Shown here in pieces: positions 1-10,532 of a stretch of DNA of 39,308 nucleotides. A model generated the notes under the pieces. The model searched no databases and was not told where the DNA came from. It saw nothing but the letters and a program-made list of their open reading frames with translations. The DNA comes from Pelagibacteraceae bacterium (lineage in GTDB: Bacteria; Pseudomonadota; Alphaproteobacteria; Pelagibacterales; Pelagibacteraceae): assembly GCA_008638165.1 (NCBI GenBank), contig VTPL01000003.1:1-39308 (forward strand), read 5' to 3'. How positions within the stretch are numbered: position 1 is the first letter of the stretch; each line of letters opens with the position of its first letter. The translations under genes were made by a program, and so were the position numbers.

Positions 1-564
1 CAAAATTGCAATTATAGGTATTCCTAATTTTACAGACTCTTGGATTGCAAGAGACTCGTAATTAGTATCAATTATAAATACTAAGTCAGGAACTTTTTTC
101 ATTTCAGCAATACCACCTAAAGATCTTTGTAATTTATCTTTTTTAACACTCATTTTTAAAAGTTCTTTTTTTGTAAAACCTCTATTTTCTGCAACAAGAT
201 CTATTTCTAATTTTTTCAATTTTTTGATAGAATTCGAAATTGTTCCCCAGTTTGTTAACATTCCACCTAACCATCTATAATTTACAAAATATTGGTCAGT
301 TTCTTTTGCAACTTCAGCTATAGCTTCTGAGGCTTGTTTTTTAGTTGATACAAAAAGAATTTTTCCATTATTTGAAATAGTTTCATATACTTTTTGAAGA
401 GCAACTTTAGTTAATTCTAATGTTTGAGTTAAATCAATTATATGAATTGAATCTCTTTTACCAAAAATGTATTTTTTCATTTTCGGATTCCATCTCAAAG
501 TTTTGTGTCCTAAGTGAACACCTGCTTCTAGTAATTGTTGAATTGTAACGTTAGGTATTTTCAT
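1..564 (-). CDS. rpsB: 30S ribosomal protein S2 (3'-truncated by window edge)
   Basis: Reverse-strand translation from ATG at 564 reads [50 protein letters not shown]...[13 protein letters not shown]..., typical S2; continues beyond position 1, so absent from the ORF track. Confidence 0.96.
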   Translation of the reverse strand, partial: MKIPNVTIQQLLEAGVHLGHKTLRWNPKMKKYIFGKRDSIHIIDLTQTLELTKVALQKVYETISNNGKILFVSTKKQASEAIAEVAKETDQYFVNYRWLGGMLTNWGTISNSIKKLKKLEIDLVAENRGFTKKELLKMSVKKDKLQRSLGGIAEMKKVPDLVFIIDTNYESLAIQESVKLGIPIIAIL

Positions 565-572
565 ATTTATTC

Positions 573-633
573 CCGGTTAAGCCACCATAGTAATTTCCAT
601 TTAAGGACCGGAGGTATAAAACCAAATACTATG
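573..633 (-). promoter_or_regulatory. Candidate structured 5' leader of rpsB (possible H-type pseudoknot)
   Basis: In sense orientation CATAGTA (633-627) pairs with TACTATG (592-586), and CCGGT (611-607) pairs with ACCGG (577-573), in interleaved a-b-a'-b' order, ending 8 nt before the rpsB ATG. Confidence 0.45.
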
Positions 634-693
634 TGCGTATTAGTTAATTTAGTGGGTTATTTACAAATAATTTTGACTTAAAACAAGAGAAAA

Positions 694-3600
694 TTAGTGA
701 ATATTAAGGCTTATATCCTTATTTCTTAAGATATTAATTGTTTTTCTATCAAAATTTCTTGATGTTTTAAGCTTAAAAACACTAGTGGTTGAATTTTCAA
801 AAATAGAAATATTTACAACTGTATCACCCTTTTCATCTAAAAAATTTTGTATTTCTTTAAGCTGTGATTTAGATGATAAATTTAAAGTAATTTCACTAAT
901 TGAACTATTAAATAGATCTTTTAATGAGGCAATTTTTCTAACGTTAATTCTTTTTGTTTTATCTTCATCAGATGAAATGGTTTTTGTTAAAGTTAAAATT
1001 AATGAAGATCCTTCTTTTAAACTATCCCTGTTTAATTCCAAAACATCGGAAAAAATAAAGAGTTCAAAAACACTAGTTAAATCTGTTAGTTTTAATACAG
1101 CGTAGGAATTTCCTTTAGCAGTTTTTCGTTCAGTAACTTTTAATAGAGTTGCTGCTATATTATTTTCTTTAATATCATCGTCATCAAAGAAATTTTGATA
1201 ATTTATAATCTTATAGTCATCGAAAATCTCTTTAAATTGATTTAGTGGATGATCGGAAATAAAAAAACCTACTGCCTCAAATTCTTTAGACAATCTTTCT
1301 TCAAATTCCCAATCTTTAGTATTTTCAATTATATCGTTTTCAGCTTCATTATTATCACCAAATAAATCAATTTGATTAGCTACTTTATTATCAAAATCAT
1401 TTTTAGATTTTGTAATTATGTTTGGAATAGAATTAAATATTGATTGTCTATTATTATTTAAATTATCAAAAGCACCGGCCTTAACTAAACCTTCAAGCTG
1501 AAGTTTATTAATATCTTTAGGGTCTACTCTTTTGATGAAATCATTAATAGATTTAAAATTTCCATTTTTTATTCTTTCTTTTACGATGTTGGATATTGCT
1601 TCAGAACCAACTGCTTTTATGCCTCCTAGCGCATAATAGAATTTATCATTTTCAGTTCTAAAATCAGCAAAACATTCGTTAATATCGGGCCTAATTACTT
1701 CGACATTTAATCTTTTTAGCTCTTCATAAAATTCACTTAGTTTATTTTGATTAGAAATATCCATTGTCATTGATGCAGCTATAAACTCTTTAGGGTAATA
1801 GGTTTTCAAATATGCAGTTTGATATGAAATTATTGCATAAGCTGCTGCATGACTTTTATTAAAACCATATTCTGCGAACGGTTCTATTTTTAAAAAAATT
1901 CCTGCTGCAACGTCTTTACTTATTCCGTTATTAACTGCACCTGCAATAAAATTCTGTTTTTGTTTCTCTAACTCTGCCCTTTTCTTTTTTCCCATAGCTC
2001 TTCTTAGAATATCTGCTTGACCAGCAGTAAAACCAGATAATTTTTGAGCAATTTGCATGACTTGCTCTTGATAGATTATTACTCCATAAGTTGGCTTTAA
2101 AATATCTTCTAATAATGGATGCAAATAATCAGGTGTTTTTCTGCCATGCTTACAATCATTATATATTGGAATATTGCTCATTGGTCCTGGTCGATATAAA
2201 GCAACTAAAGCAATAATATCTTCAATGTGATTAGGCTTCATATGAATTAAAGCATCTCTCATACCAGCACTTTCAATTTGAAATAAACCAACTGTTTTTC
2301 CAGAGGACATTAATTCAAAAACTTTTTGATCCTCAAAGCTAATATCTTCAATATTAAAATCTTTGTGTTTTTTTTGAATTAATTTTTGAGTGTTATTAAT
2401 AACTGTTAATGTTTTTAATCCTAAAAAATCAAATTTAACTAAACCAGCATTTTCAGCTGAATACATATCGAATTGTGTTGATGGTAATAATAAATCTGCT
2501 GTTGAGTCTTTGTATAGAGGGACAATTTCAGTTAATTTTTTATCTGCAATAACAACACCTGCAGCGTGTGTAGCTACATTTCTATTTAGGCCCTCTAATT
2601 TTAGAGAAAGATCGGTTAATTTTTTTACTCTTTGATCCTCATTAATTAATTTTTGAAGTCTTGGTTCACCTGCGATACATTCTGATAATGTTTGGGGTCT
2701 TGATGGATCAAATGGTATCATTTTAGAAATACTATCAACAAAACCATAGGCAAGCCCTAATACTCTTCCAACATCTCTAATAACCATTCTAGCTTTCAAT
2801 TTACCAAATGTAATTATGTGAGCTACACTGTCTTTATATTTTTTAGTTAAGTACTCAAAAACTAAATCTCTTTTTTCCTCACAAAAATCGATATCAAAGT
2901 CAGGCATTGAAATTCTATCAGGATTAAGAAATCTTTCAAAAATAAGATTGTATTTAATTGGATCAACATCGGTGATTGACAAACACCAAGCAACAAGTGA
3001 TCCTGCACCAGATCCTCTTCCAGGTCCAACTGGAATATCATTATTTTTTGCCCATTTAATATAATCAGAGACAATTAGAAAATAACTGGAATAATCCATC
3101 TTAATAATGATCTCTAATTCATGATCCAATCTATCTTTATAAATTAAAAATTTATCATTATTTTCTAAATCTTTTTCTTTAAGGTCAAAAAATTTATTAA
3201 ATTTTTCTTTGAGACCATCTAAAGAATTTTTTTTAATTATATCGCTTGCATTACCTTCATCTGATGAACTGATATTTGGTAAAATTGGTTTTGAAAAAAG
3301 TGGCCTAAAACTTGATCTATAAGGAAAATTATAATTGTTCTCTAGTGCTTCAGGTAGATCAGAAAATAAATCTGACATTTCACTATCATTTTTTAAATAA
3401 TGATTTGGGCTATATTTAATTCTATTCTTTTCATTAACATAAGTTTTGTTACCAATGCAAATAAGCGCATCATGAGCTTCGTGCATATCTTTTGTTAAAT
3501 AAAACACCTCATTTGTTGCAATAATTGGAATTTCTAATTTTTTTGATTGATCAAGATTAAATTTCTCAAATTCAATTTCATTAGGATCTTCATGTCTTTG

Positions 3601-4113
3601 AATTTCTAAATAAAACCTATCACCAAGTACTGCATTTAATTTCTTATAAAGGTTAATTATTTCATCAAATTTAGCTTTATCAAATAATTTGCCAAATAAC
3701 CCAAATATAGTTCCTGAAAAGACTGAAATTCCATTAGTATCTAATTTTAATAAATCGTTAATATCTAAATGTGGATCTGAAAGATCATCATTTTCCAAGT
3801 AAGAACGAGATGATAACTCTATAATCTTTTTATATCCCTCAAAATCTAGAGCAAATAATGGAAGTAAACCTACTGTATCATTAAATTTAAAATTTATTTG
3901 TGTTCCAATAATTGGTTGAGTTCCAACTTTTGATAATTTGTCAGAAAATTCGACTGCTCCACAAAGATTGGATGTATCACACATCCCCAATGCACTTATT
4001 TTGAGTTCTTTGGCATTATCTTTTAATTCATCAATTTTAATAGCTCCTTCACAAATTGAATACTGAGTATGAATTTTTAGATGATTAAATTTTTTATGAT
4101 TAGATTCTGGCAT
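694..4113 (-). CDS. dnaE: DNA polymerase III subunit alpha
   Basis: 1139 aa; N-terminal PHP-type region (FNHLKIHTQYSICEGAIKIDEL), GPGRGSGAGSLVAWCL and PDFDIDFC motifs of C-family polymerases. Confidence 0.97.
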   Translation of the reverse strand: MPESNHKKFNHLKIHTQYSICEGAIKIDELKDNAKELKISALGMCDTSNLCGAVEFSDKLSKVGTQPIIGTQINFKFNDTVGLLPLFALDFEGYKKIIELSSRSYLENDDLSDPHLDINDLLKLDTNGISVFSGTIFGLFGKLFDKAKFDEIINLYKKLNAVLGDRFYLEIQRHEDPNEIEFEKFNLDQSKKLEIPIIATNEVFYLTKDMHEAHDALICIGNKTYVNEKNRIKYSPNHYLKNDSEMSDLFSDLPEALENNYNFPYRSSFRPLFSKPILPNISSSDEGNASDIIKKNSLDGLKEKFNKFFDLKEKDLENNDKFLIYKDRLDHELEIIIKMDYSSYFLIVSDYIKWAKNNDIPVGPGRGSGAGSLVAWCLSITDVDPIKYNLIFERFLNPDRISMPDFDIDFCEEKRDLVFEYLTKKYKDSVAHIITFGKLKARMVIRDVGRVLGLAYGFVDSISKMIPFDPSRPQTLSECIAGEPRLQKLINEDQRVKKLTDLSLKLEGLNRNVATHAAGVVIADKKLTEIVPLYKDSTADLLLPSTQFDMYSAENAGLVKFDFLGLKTLTVINNTQKLIQKKHKDFNIEDISFEDQKVFELMSSGKTVGLFQIESAGMRDALIHMKPNHIEDIIALVALYRPGPMSNIPIYNDCKHGRKTPDYLHPLLEDILKPTYGVIIYQEQVMQIAQKLSGFTAGQADILRRAMGKKKRAELEKQKQNFIAGAVNNGISKDVAAGIFLKIEPFAEYGFNKSHAAAYAIISYQTAYLKTYYPKEFIAASMTMDISNQNKLSEFYEELKRLNVEVIRPDINECFADFRTENDKFYYALGGIKAVGSEAISNIVKERIKNGNFKSINDFIKRVDPKDINKLQLEGLVKAGAFDNLNNNRQSIFNSIPNIITKSKNDFDNKVANQIDLFGDNNEAENDIIENTKDWEFEERLSKEFEAVGFFISDHPLNQFKEIFDDYKIINYQNFFDDDDIKENNIAATLLKVTERKTAKGNSYAVLKLTDLTSVFELFIFSDVLELNRDSLKEGSSLILTLTKTISSDEDKTKRINVRKIASLKDLFNSSISEITLNLSSKSQLKEIQNFLDEKGDTVVNISIFENSTTSVFKLKTSRNFDRKTINILRNKDISLNIH

Positions 4114-4783
4114 TAATTGACTTTAACCTACCATCAACCATTTCCAACAAGCAATCTGACTTATTTGCAAGAAATCTATTATGAGTTGCAAATAATATTA
4201 ATCTATTAGGAGTAATTTGTTTTTTTAATAAGTCAAAAATTTCATCTGCATTTTTTTTATCTAAACTACCAGTTGGTTCATCAGCTAGTATAATATTTGG
4301 TTCATTTACTAAAGCTCTTGAAATTGAAACTCTCTGTTTTTCACCACCTGACAACTCATTTGGATAATGATCAATTCTATTAGCAAGACCCACCTGCTTT
4401 AAAATATTTCTTGCCTTATGATTTGAAAGATTTTTATCTAGTCCTGAGGCTAAACAAGCAAGGTAAACATTTTCTAAAGCAGTAAAGTCAGTTAATAAAT
4501 TATCCTGTTGATAAATTATCCCAATATTATTTGCTCTAAAAATATCATTATTTTCATTGTTATTAAAATCTATCGTTTTGTTTAGGAATTTAATTGATCC
4601 ACTTGTTGGTTTGTCAATTAATGAAATTAAATTGAGTAATGTTGATTTTCCAGATCCAGATGGACCCATTATAGAATAAATTTTACCTAATTGAAATTTG
4701 AAGTTTACTTTTTTTAAAACATTAATATTTTTTTTATCAAAAAATGTTTTGGATAAATTTTTTAATTCAATAGCGTTATTCAT
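4100..4783 (-). CDS. lolD: ABC transporter ATP-binding protein, lipoprotein-releasing LolD type
   Basis: Walker A GPSGSGKST, signature LSGGEKQRVSISRAL, Walker B ILADEPTGSLD; adjacent to a LolC/E permease. Confidence 0.9.
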   Translation of the reverse strand: MNNAIELKNLSKTFFDKKNINVLKKVNFKFQLGKIYSIMGPSGSGKSTLLNLISLIDKPTSGSIKFLNKTIDFNNNENNDIFRANNIGIIYQQDNLLTDFTALENVYLACLASGLDKNLSNHKARNILKQVGLANRIDHYPNELSGGEKQRVSISRALVNEPNIILADEPTGSLDKKNADEIFDLLKKQITPNRLILFATHNRFLANKSDCLLEMVDGRLKSINARI

Positions 4784-6005
4784 ACTTTAAAGATTTAACT
4801 GGATCAAGTTTTGCTGCTTTAACTGCGGGAAAAATTGAAACTAAAATTGTTATAAAAATTGAGCATATTGAAATTAAAAAAATTGAGTTAAAATTAATTT
4901 CTGATGGCATTGTACTTAAAAAGTAAATTTCTTCTGGAAATAAGGTTAAATCAAAAGTTTCACTCAAAAATACTCTTAAATTTTCAACGTAATATGAAAA
5001 AGTTATCCCTATAACAATTCCAAAAAAGGTAGCTGTTGATCCAATAATTACCCCAACTAAAAAGAAAATTTTAATAATAGATTTATTTAAAACTCCTATT
5101 GATTTTAATATAGCAATATCTCTTGTTTTATTTTTAACTAAAATTGTAAGTCCAGAAATAATATTGAATGCAGCAACAATTATAATTAGTGATAGTATGA
5201 TAAACATTACATTTCTCTCAACTTTTAAAGCAGAAAATAAAGATCTATTCATATCTGCCCAAGTAAAAACTAAATCATTAGGGTAATTTTTTTGAATAAG
5301 ATTTTTTTGTTGTTCTATATTTTTTGGATCTTTTAGATAAATTTCTAAGTTACGTTCGTCTGTAGAAAGATTGGAAAATTCTTCAAGAGTATTAAGATTT
5401 AAGAAAATAACGTTATTGTCAAATTCGGCTAAACCACTCTCAAATATTGACGTAATGATAAATGTTTTTTGTTTGGGCAAATTTCCAATTATGGTTTCAA
5501 CACCAGATGATGACATTAAAGTGATATTATCACCTATATTTAAATCAAGATTAAAACTTAATTCTCTTCCAATTGAAATTGAGTTTTTTTCAATTTTTTT
5601 ATTTTGTCCTAAAAAATTTTTATTATTGATTAATTCTAATTTAGAAAAATCTTCTTCAAGATAACCTCTTAAAAGAACTCCTTTTGAATTTTGATCTCTA
5701 ATTATAATTGCTTCACTTGAATTACTTAAAACTAAATTCTCAGATATTGTTTTTAAAACTTTATCATAATTTTTATATTCAATTGGATTATTGTACGGTT
5801 TAACAGTAACGTGAGGATTAAATCCCACAATCTTATTTATTAATTCAGTTCTAAAACCATTCATCACAGACATTACAATAATAAGAACTGCAACACCTAA
5901 ACTAATTCCAATAAATGAGAAAATTGAGATAACATTTAAAAAACCATCTTTTTTTCTGGCTTTTAAAAATCTAAAAGTAACTTCTTTTTCAAGAGTAGAA
6001 ATCAA
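4776..6005 (-). CDS. lolC: Lipoprotein-releasing ABC transporter permease LolC/LolE family
   Basis: 409 aa, N-terminal FRFLKARKKDGFLNVISIFSFIGISLGVAVLIIVMSVMNGF typical of LolC/E; C-terminal PAVKAAKLDPVKSLKYE. Confidence 0.92.
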   Translation of the reverse strand: MISTLEKEVTFRFLKARKKDGFLNVISIFSFIGISLGVAVLIIVMSVMNGFRTELINKIVGFNPHVTVKPYNNPIEYKNYDKVLKTISENLVLSNSSEAIIIRDQNSKGVLLRGYLEEDFSKLELINNKNFLGQNKKIEKNSISIGRELSFNLDLNIGDNITLMSSSGVETIIGNLPKQKTFIITSIFESGLAEFDNNVIFLNLNTLEEFSNLSTDERNLEIYLKDPKNIEQQKNLIQKNYPNDLVFTWADMNRSLFSALKVERNVMFIILSLIIIVAAFNIISGLTILVKNKTRDIAILKSIGVLNKSIIKIFFLVGVIIGSTATFFGIVIGITFSYYVENLRVFLSETFDLTLFPEEIYFLSTMPSEINFNSIFLISICSIFITILVSIFPAVKAAKLDPVKSLKYE

Positions 6006-7336
6006 TTTTTTTCTTTTTGTTCTTTGATAATTTTAATAGCTTGCTCTAGTTTAATTTTTTTAGACTCTTGATCTATTTCTTTAAATTCTACTAAATTATC
6101 ATCAGTTTGTTTTCCAATGATTATTTGAAAAGGTGAGCCTATTAAATTCATTTTTTTTATTTTTGATGAAAAATTTTCATCTGTATCATCAATAATTGAG
6201 TCAATATTATTGCTCATAAGTTCATTCTGAATTTTTTTTGCTTTTTCTAGAGCACTTTGATCATTTTTATTAATCATAGGAATTATAGAGACTTCATAAG
6301 GAGCAACAGAAATTGGCCATTTCATGATTTCATTTTTTTCATCATATTTTGCTTCTATAATTGCACCAACTAACCTTGATACACCAATTCCATAAGAGCC
6401 CATTTTTACAAAATCTTTTTTTCCACCAGGTAAGTCAACCGATGCACCCATTGGTTTTGAATATTTATCTCCAAAATAAAATATGTGTCCCACCTCAATA
6501 CCTTTGGTTATTAATCTATTTTCATGTGAAACTTTTTCTTCAAATTCTTTTTCATTAAACTTTTCATCTGTAACTGCATAAAATTTTTCATATTTTTTTC
6601 TTAAATTATCCAATGACTCTTTTTCAACATTGGTTCCATCACTAGTTAATTCAAAAATTCTTTTGTCGGTAAAAATTTTACTTTCGCCAGTATCTGCTAA
6701 GATAATAAATTCGTGAGAAAGATTTCCACCAATTGGACCTGTATCCGCAGCCATTGGAATTGCTGTTAAATCTAATCTCTTAAATGTTCTTAAATATGAA
6801 AGAAAAAATTTATTATAAGAAAACAAGGCATCTTCATCAGAGATATCGAATGAATAAGCATCTTTCATGTAAAATTCTCGACATCTCATAATCCCAAATC
6901 TTGGTCTAACTTCATCTCTAAATTTCCATTGAATATGATAAAGTAATTGGGGTAAAGACTTATAAGATTTAACCGAAGCTCTAAAAATATCCGTTATTAA
7001 CTCTTCATTTGTAGGCCCATAAAGCATCTCTCTATTTTGACGATCTTTAATACGAAGCATTTCTTCTCCGTAATCTTCATAACGGCCACTCTCTTTCCAA
7101 ATTTCACTAGATTGAATAGTTGGCATTAACATTTCTTGAACTCCAATACGATTCTGCTCTTCCCTCACAATCTGTTCAATTTTTTTCATAACTTTATATC
7201 CAAGTGGTAGCCATGAATATATACCTGCAGAAGATTGTTTAATCATTCCAACTCTGAGCATAAGTTGGTGCGATTTTATTTTTGCCTCTGAAGGATTATT
7301 TTTTAATATTGGAATGAATGATTTTGATAAAAACAT
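6002..7336 (-). CDS. proS: Prolyl-tRNA synthetase (short, alphaproteobacterial type)
   Basis: 444 aa; GIYSWLPLGYKVMKKIEQIVREE, GPTNEELITDIFR, and KMGSYGIGVSRLVGAIIE class II motifs; length fits forms lacking a full INS editing domain. Confidence 0.94.
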   Translation of the reverse strand: MFLSKSFIPILKNNPSEAKIKSHQLMLRVGMIKQSSAGIYSWLPLGYKVMKKIEQIVREEQNRIGVQEMLMPTIQSSEIWKESGRYEDYGEEMLRIKDRQNREMLYGPTNEELITDIFRASVKSYKSLPQLLYHIQWKFRDEVRPRFGIMRCREFYMKDAYSFDISDEDALFSYNKFFLSYLRTFKRLDLTAIPMAADTGPIGGNLSHEFIILADTGESKIFTDKRIFELTSDGTNVEKESLDNLRKKYEKFYAVTDEKFNEKEFEEKVSHENRLITKGIEVGHIFYFGDKYSKPMGASVDLPGGKKDFVKMGSYGIGVSRLVGAIIEAKYDEKNEIMKWPISVAPYEVSIIPMINKNDQSALEKAKKIQNELMSNNIDSIIDDTDENFSSKIKKMNLIGSPFQIIIGKQTDDNLVEFKEIDQESKKIKLEQAIKIIKEQKEKN

Positions 7337-7582
7337 TTAGATAATTATATTTCTTAAATTTAAGTATTCAAATTTCATTAATAAATAAATAATAATAAAA
7401 ATAATAGTAGTTATTCCTGTGCAATAAATAAATTTTTTTAACATTTTGGGATTTTCTGGAGAGCCTGGGTCCTCGCCTTCAATTTTAACAGGTTTTTGTC
7501 GATTTACATCAATTGGAAGAATAGCAAAAAAAACAACCCACCAAATAATTATATAGATTATTGCTAATCCAGTATAACTCAT
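7337..7582 (-). CDS. DUF1467 family small membrane protein
   Basis: 81 aa, two hydrophobic segments, WWVVFFAILPIDVNRQ...EGEDPGSPENPKMLKKF pattern of DUF1467; located between rnj and proS. Confidence 0.75.
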   Translation of the reverse strand: MSYTGLAIIYIIIWWVVFFAILPIDVNRQKPVKIEGEDPGSPENPKMLKKFIYCTGITTIIFIIIYLLMKFEYLNLRNIII

Positions 7583-7583
7583 T

Positions 7584-9242
7584 TTAAATTCTAATTAAAT
7601 TAATGTTAGTAAAAGGTTTTTTTCCAGTTTTATCTTTAGAAAACTTACGACAGCAAACCTTTAAGGCATCTATTAAATTATATTCTTGTTGTTTGCTTCC
7701 TATTTTAAATGTTCTAACAGTTTTTTCGATTTCATCTTCGATACCATAAATAAATTCATCTTTATCATCAACTGGTAGGCCCCTAAAACTTAAAATAGGA
7801 TTATTGTGAATATTTCCTTTTGGAGTTACAAGAATTGTAACTTCCAAATAACCGTTTGCACTTAAATTTTTTCTATCCTTGATTGATTGAGCATCTTCAT
7901 CAACACTTACATTGCCATCTAGATATAATCTGCCACTTGGTGCTTTATCGTAAACTTCTGGTTTTTCACCTGGATACAATCTAACAATATCACCATTTTC
8001 TACTTGTACTGGATTAGGAACTTGCATCTCTTTTGCAAAATTGATGTGTTCGATCATGTGTCTATGTTCACCATGTACAGGTATTACACATTTAGGTCTT
8101 ACCCATTGATACATATCTTTTAAATCTTCTCTATTTGGGTGGCCTGATACATGGATAAATTCAGTTTCCTCTGAAATCACTTCTATGCCATCTCTTACTA
8201 ATTGATTATGTAATTTGTATAATTTTTTTTCATTTCCTGGAATAATTTTTGAGGAAAAAATTACAGCATCACCTTTTTCTATGAAAACATCTGGATGTGT
8301 ATAACTAGATATTCTCATCATTGCACCCATAGGCTCACCTTGACTTCCAGTACATAGGTATACAATTTTTTCTCTTGAAAATTTCTTGGCTTCTCTTGGG
8401 TCAATTGGCTCGATAGTATCTTTTAAATAACCACACTGTCTAGCAGCTTTATAAATTCTATGCATTGATCTTCCAACAAGTGAAATTTGTCTTCCTGTTT
8501 TTTCTGCACAATAAAAAACTGTCGCCATTCTAGCTACATTTGATGCAAAAGATGTTACAATTATTCTTTTGTTAAGTCTGCTCATTACATTTAAAAGATT
8601 TTTTCTTACATCAGACTCTGAGCCAGATCTTCCTGCACTAAAAACATTAGTTGAATCACAAATCATAGCGAGAACACCTTCGTCGCCTATTTCTTTGAGT
8701 CTTTTAGAGTTAATGTCTTCACCAATTAATGGATTAGCGTCAACCTTCCAATCTCCTGTATGCAAAATAACTCCTGCAGGGGTTTGAATTCTAAGGCCGT
8801 TGGGCTCCAAGATAGAATGAGTTAAAGTAATATATTCAACATCAAAAGGATCAAGTTTCACTTTTCCATTCAATTGAACAATTTTAAGATCATTTGTAAT
8901 ATCTATATGTTTTTCCTTAAATTTTTCTCTAATTAAAACTGCTGTGAAAGGAGTAGCAAAAATTTTACATTTTAGTTTTGGCCATAAATGAGCAATGGCT
9001 CCTATATGATCTTCATGAGCATGTGTTAAAATTATACCTAGTAGGTTATCTTTTCTCTCAACTATAAAACCAGGGTCAGGATATATTAAATCTACACCAG
9101 GTATACTATCATCAGCAAAAGTTACGCCAATATCAACCATAATCCATTTATGATCTCCTGGTTGACCATAACCAAATAAATTCATATTCATCCCAATTTC
9201 ACCAGACCCACCTAATGGGCAAAAAAGTAATTCGTCTTTCAT
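7584..9242 (-). CDS. rnj: Ribonuclease J (metallo-beta-lactamase fold)
   Basis: 552 aa; ILTHAHEDHIGA, HTGDWKVD, CDSTN, SGHPNREDLKDMYQWVRPKCVIPVHGEHRHM motifs. Confidence 0.93.
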   Translation of the reverse strand: MKDELLFCPLGGSGEIGMNMNLFGYGQPGDHKWIMVDIGVTFADDSIPGVDLIYPDPGFIVERKDNLLGIILTHAHEDHIGAIAHLWPKLKCKIFATPFTAVLIREKFKEKHIDITNDLKIVQLNGKVKLDPFDVEYITLTHSILEPNGLRIQTPAGVILHTGDWKVDANPLIGEDINSKRLKEIGDEGVLAMICDSTNVFSAGRSGSESDVRKNLLNVMSRLNKRIIVTSFASNVARMATVFYCAEKTGRQISLVGRSMHRIYKAARQCGYLKDTIEPIDPREAKKFSREKIVYLCTGSQGEPMGAMMRISSYTHPDVFIEKGDAVIFSSKIIPGNEKKLYKLHNQLVRDGIEVISEETEFIHVSGHPNREDLKDMYQWVRPKCVIPVHGEHRHMIEHINFAKEMQVPNPVQVENGDIVRLYPGEKPEVYDKAPSGRLYLDGNVSVDEDAQSIKDRKNLSANGYLEVTILVTPKGNIHNNPILSFRGLPVDDKDEFIYGIEDEIEKTVRTFKIGSKQQEYNLIDALKVCCRKFSKDKTGKKPFTNINLIRI

Positions 9243-9988
9243 TATGTCAAAATTTCCAATGTTTTAATTAAACCTTTGATGGTTATATTTTTGTCTATTT
9301 TTACTTTTGTCTTAATAGGACTTTTAATTAATTCAGCAAAACCTCCTGTAATTATTACATCAAAAGGTTTTCCAACTTCCTTCTTAATTAAATTAACAAT
9401 ATTGTCAATTAAACCTGCATATCCCCAAAAAAAACCTGATCTGACAGCTGAGACTGTATCAACGCCAATAACTTTTTTAATATTCTTTAAGTTAATTTTT
9501 GGAATTAGACTGGCTCTATCTGATAAAGTGTTTAACGAAAGCTTAATACCAGGTGCAATTATACCACCTTTGTATGATTTATTAATTAAAACATCAAATG
9601 TAGTGGCTGTTCCCAAATCTATAATAATAAAGTTTTTCTTTTTATTAATTAAACTAATTGCATTAGTTAACCTATCAGAACCGACTTGCTTATAATTGAC
9701 TTTAATATCAATTAAAGATGATAATTTTAACTCTTTAATTTCATTACATTTAATTTTGGTTTTGTGATTTAAATATCTTTTAATTAATTTGAAAGTGGTT
9801 GGAACAACACTGCAAAATAATATTTTTTCTATTTTAGGGAAATATCTATTAAATATTATAAAATTTTTAGAAATTTTTGAAGATGAGATTTTGTTATTTG
9901 AAAAATTTATTTTTTTTATAATTTTTTTTTGGTTATTAATTAAACAAACTTTAATTTCCGAATTTCCTATATCGCCAATTAAATACAT
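9242..9988 (-). CDS. coaX: Type III pantothenate kinase
   Basis: 248 aa; GDIGNSEIKVCL N-terminus, IIDLGTATTFDV, GGIIAPGIKLSLNTLSDRASLIP, ITGGFAELI. Confidence 0.9.
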   Translation of the reverse strand: MYLIGDIGNSEIKVCLINNQKKIIKKINFSNNKISSSKISKNFIIFNRYFPKIEKILFCSVVPTTFKLIKRYLNHKTKIKCNEIKELKLSSLIDIKVNYKQVGSDRLTNAISLINKKKNFIIIDLGTATTFDVLINKSYKGGIIAPGIKLSLNTLSDRASLIPKINLKNIKKVIGVDTVSAVRSGFFWGYAGLIDNIVNLIKKEVGKPFDVIITGGFAELIKSPIKTKVKIDKNITIKGLIKTLEILT

Positions 9989-9995
9989 AAATTAT

Positions 9996-10532
9996 CTATT
10001 TCTTAAAAAACTTTCTAAACTTATTTTCAAAATTAAATATTAATAACTTTTCTACATTATTTTTATTATAATTCTTACCAGTAATCTCACAAAGATTTGT
10101 TGTAGGATAATCAAAAATTAAAGGATTTTTAACAACATTAATCCCTATTCCAATAACTAAGAATTTTTTATCTTTTCTATAAACAACCTCTTGTAATATG
10201 CCGCAAATTTTTTTGCCATCTATCGTTAAATCATTAGGTTCTTTAAAAAAAATTTTTTTTTTATAAAAATTTGAAATAGTTTTTTTAACTAGATTACAAT
10301 TTAATTTTGTTATCTTTTTTAATGATAATTTTATTTCATCAAGATTGTAAAAAAAACTAACAAATAAATTTCCCTTAATAGATATCCATTTACGTCCATA
10401 TTGTCCTTTACCTTTTGTTTGTAAATCTGCTGTTATCATTCCATAATTTAATTGAGATTTTTTCAATAAATTGATTGCGGTAAGATTGGTGCTAATGACC
10501 TTTTTAAAAATAAATTTTTTGAATTTCATCAA
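9996..10532 (-). CDS. birA: Biotin--[acetyl-CoA-carboxylase] ligase (short, no HTH domain)
   Basis: 178 aa; TADLQTKGKGQYGRKWIS, GIGINV, LTIDGKKICGILQE motifs. Confidence 0.88.
   Translation of the reverse strand: MMKFKKFIFKKVISTNLTAINLLKKSQLNYGMITADLQTKGKGQYGRKWISIKGNLFVSFFYNLDEIKLSLKKITKLNCNLVKKTISNFYKKKIFFKEPNDLTIDGKKICGILQEVVYRKDKKFLVIGIGINVVKNPLIFDYPTTNLCEITGKNYNKNNVEKLLIFNFENKFRKFFKK

Noticed and set aside
785-1105. Plus-strand ORF opposite dnaE (also 2390-2635)
   Set aside because: Antisense to a confidently identified dnaE; no recognisable family. AT-rich antisense frames often stay open by chance.
9276-10043. Plus-strand ORFs of 139 and 84 aa opposite coaX
   Set aside because: Fully antisense to the conserved coaX/birA run; the hydrophobic composition reflects the complement of Lys/Asn-rich coding sequence.
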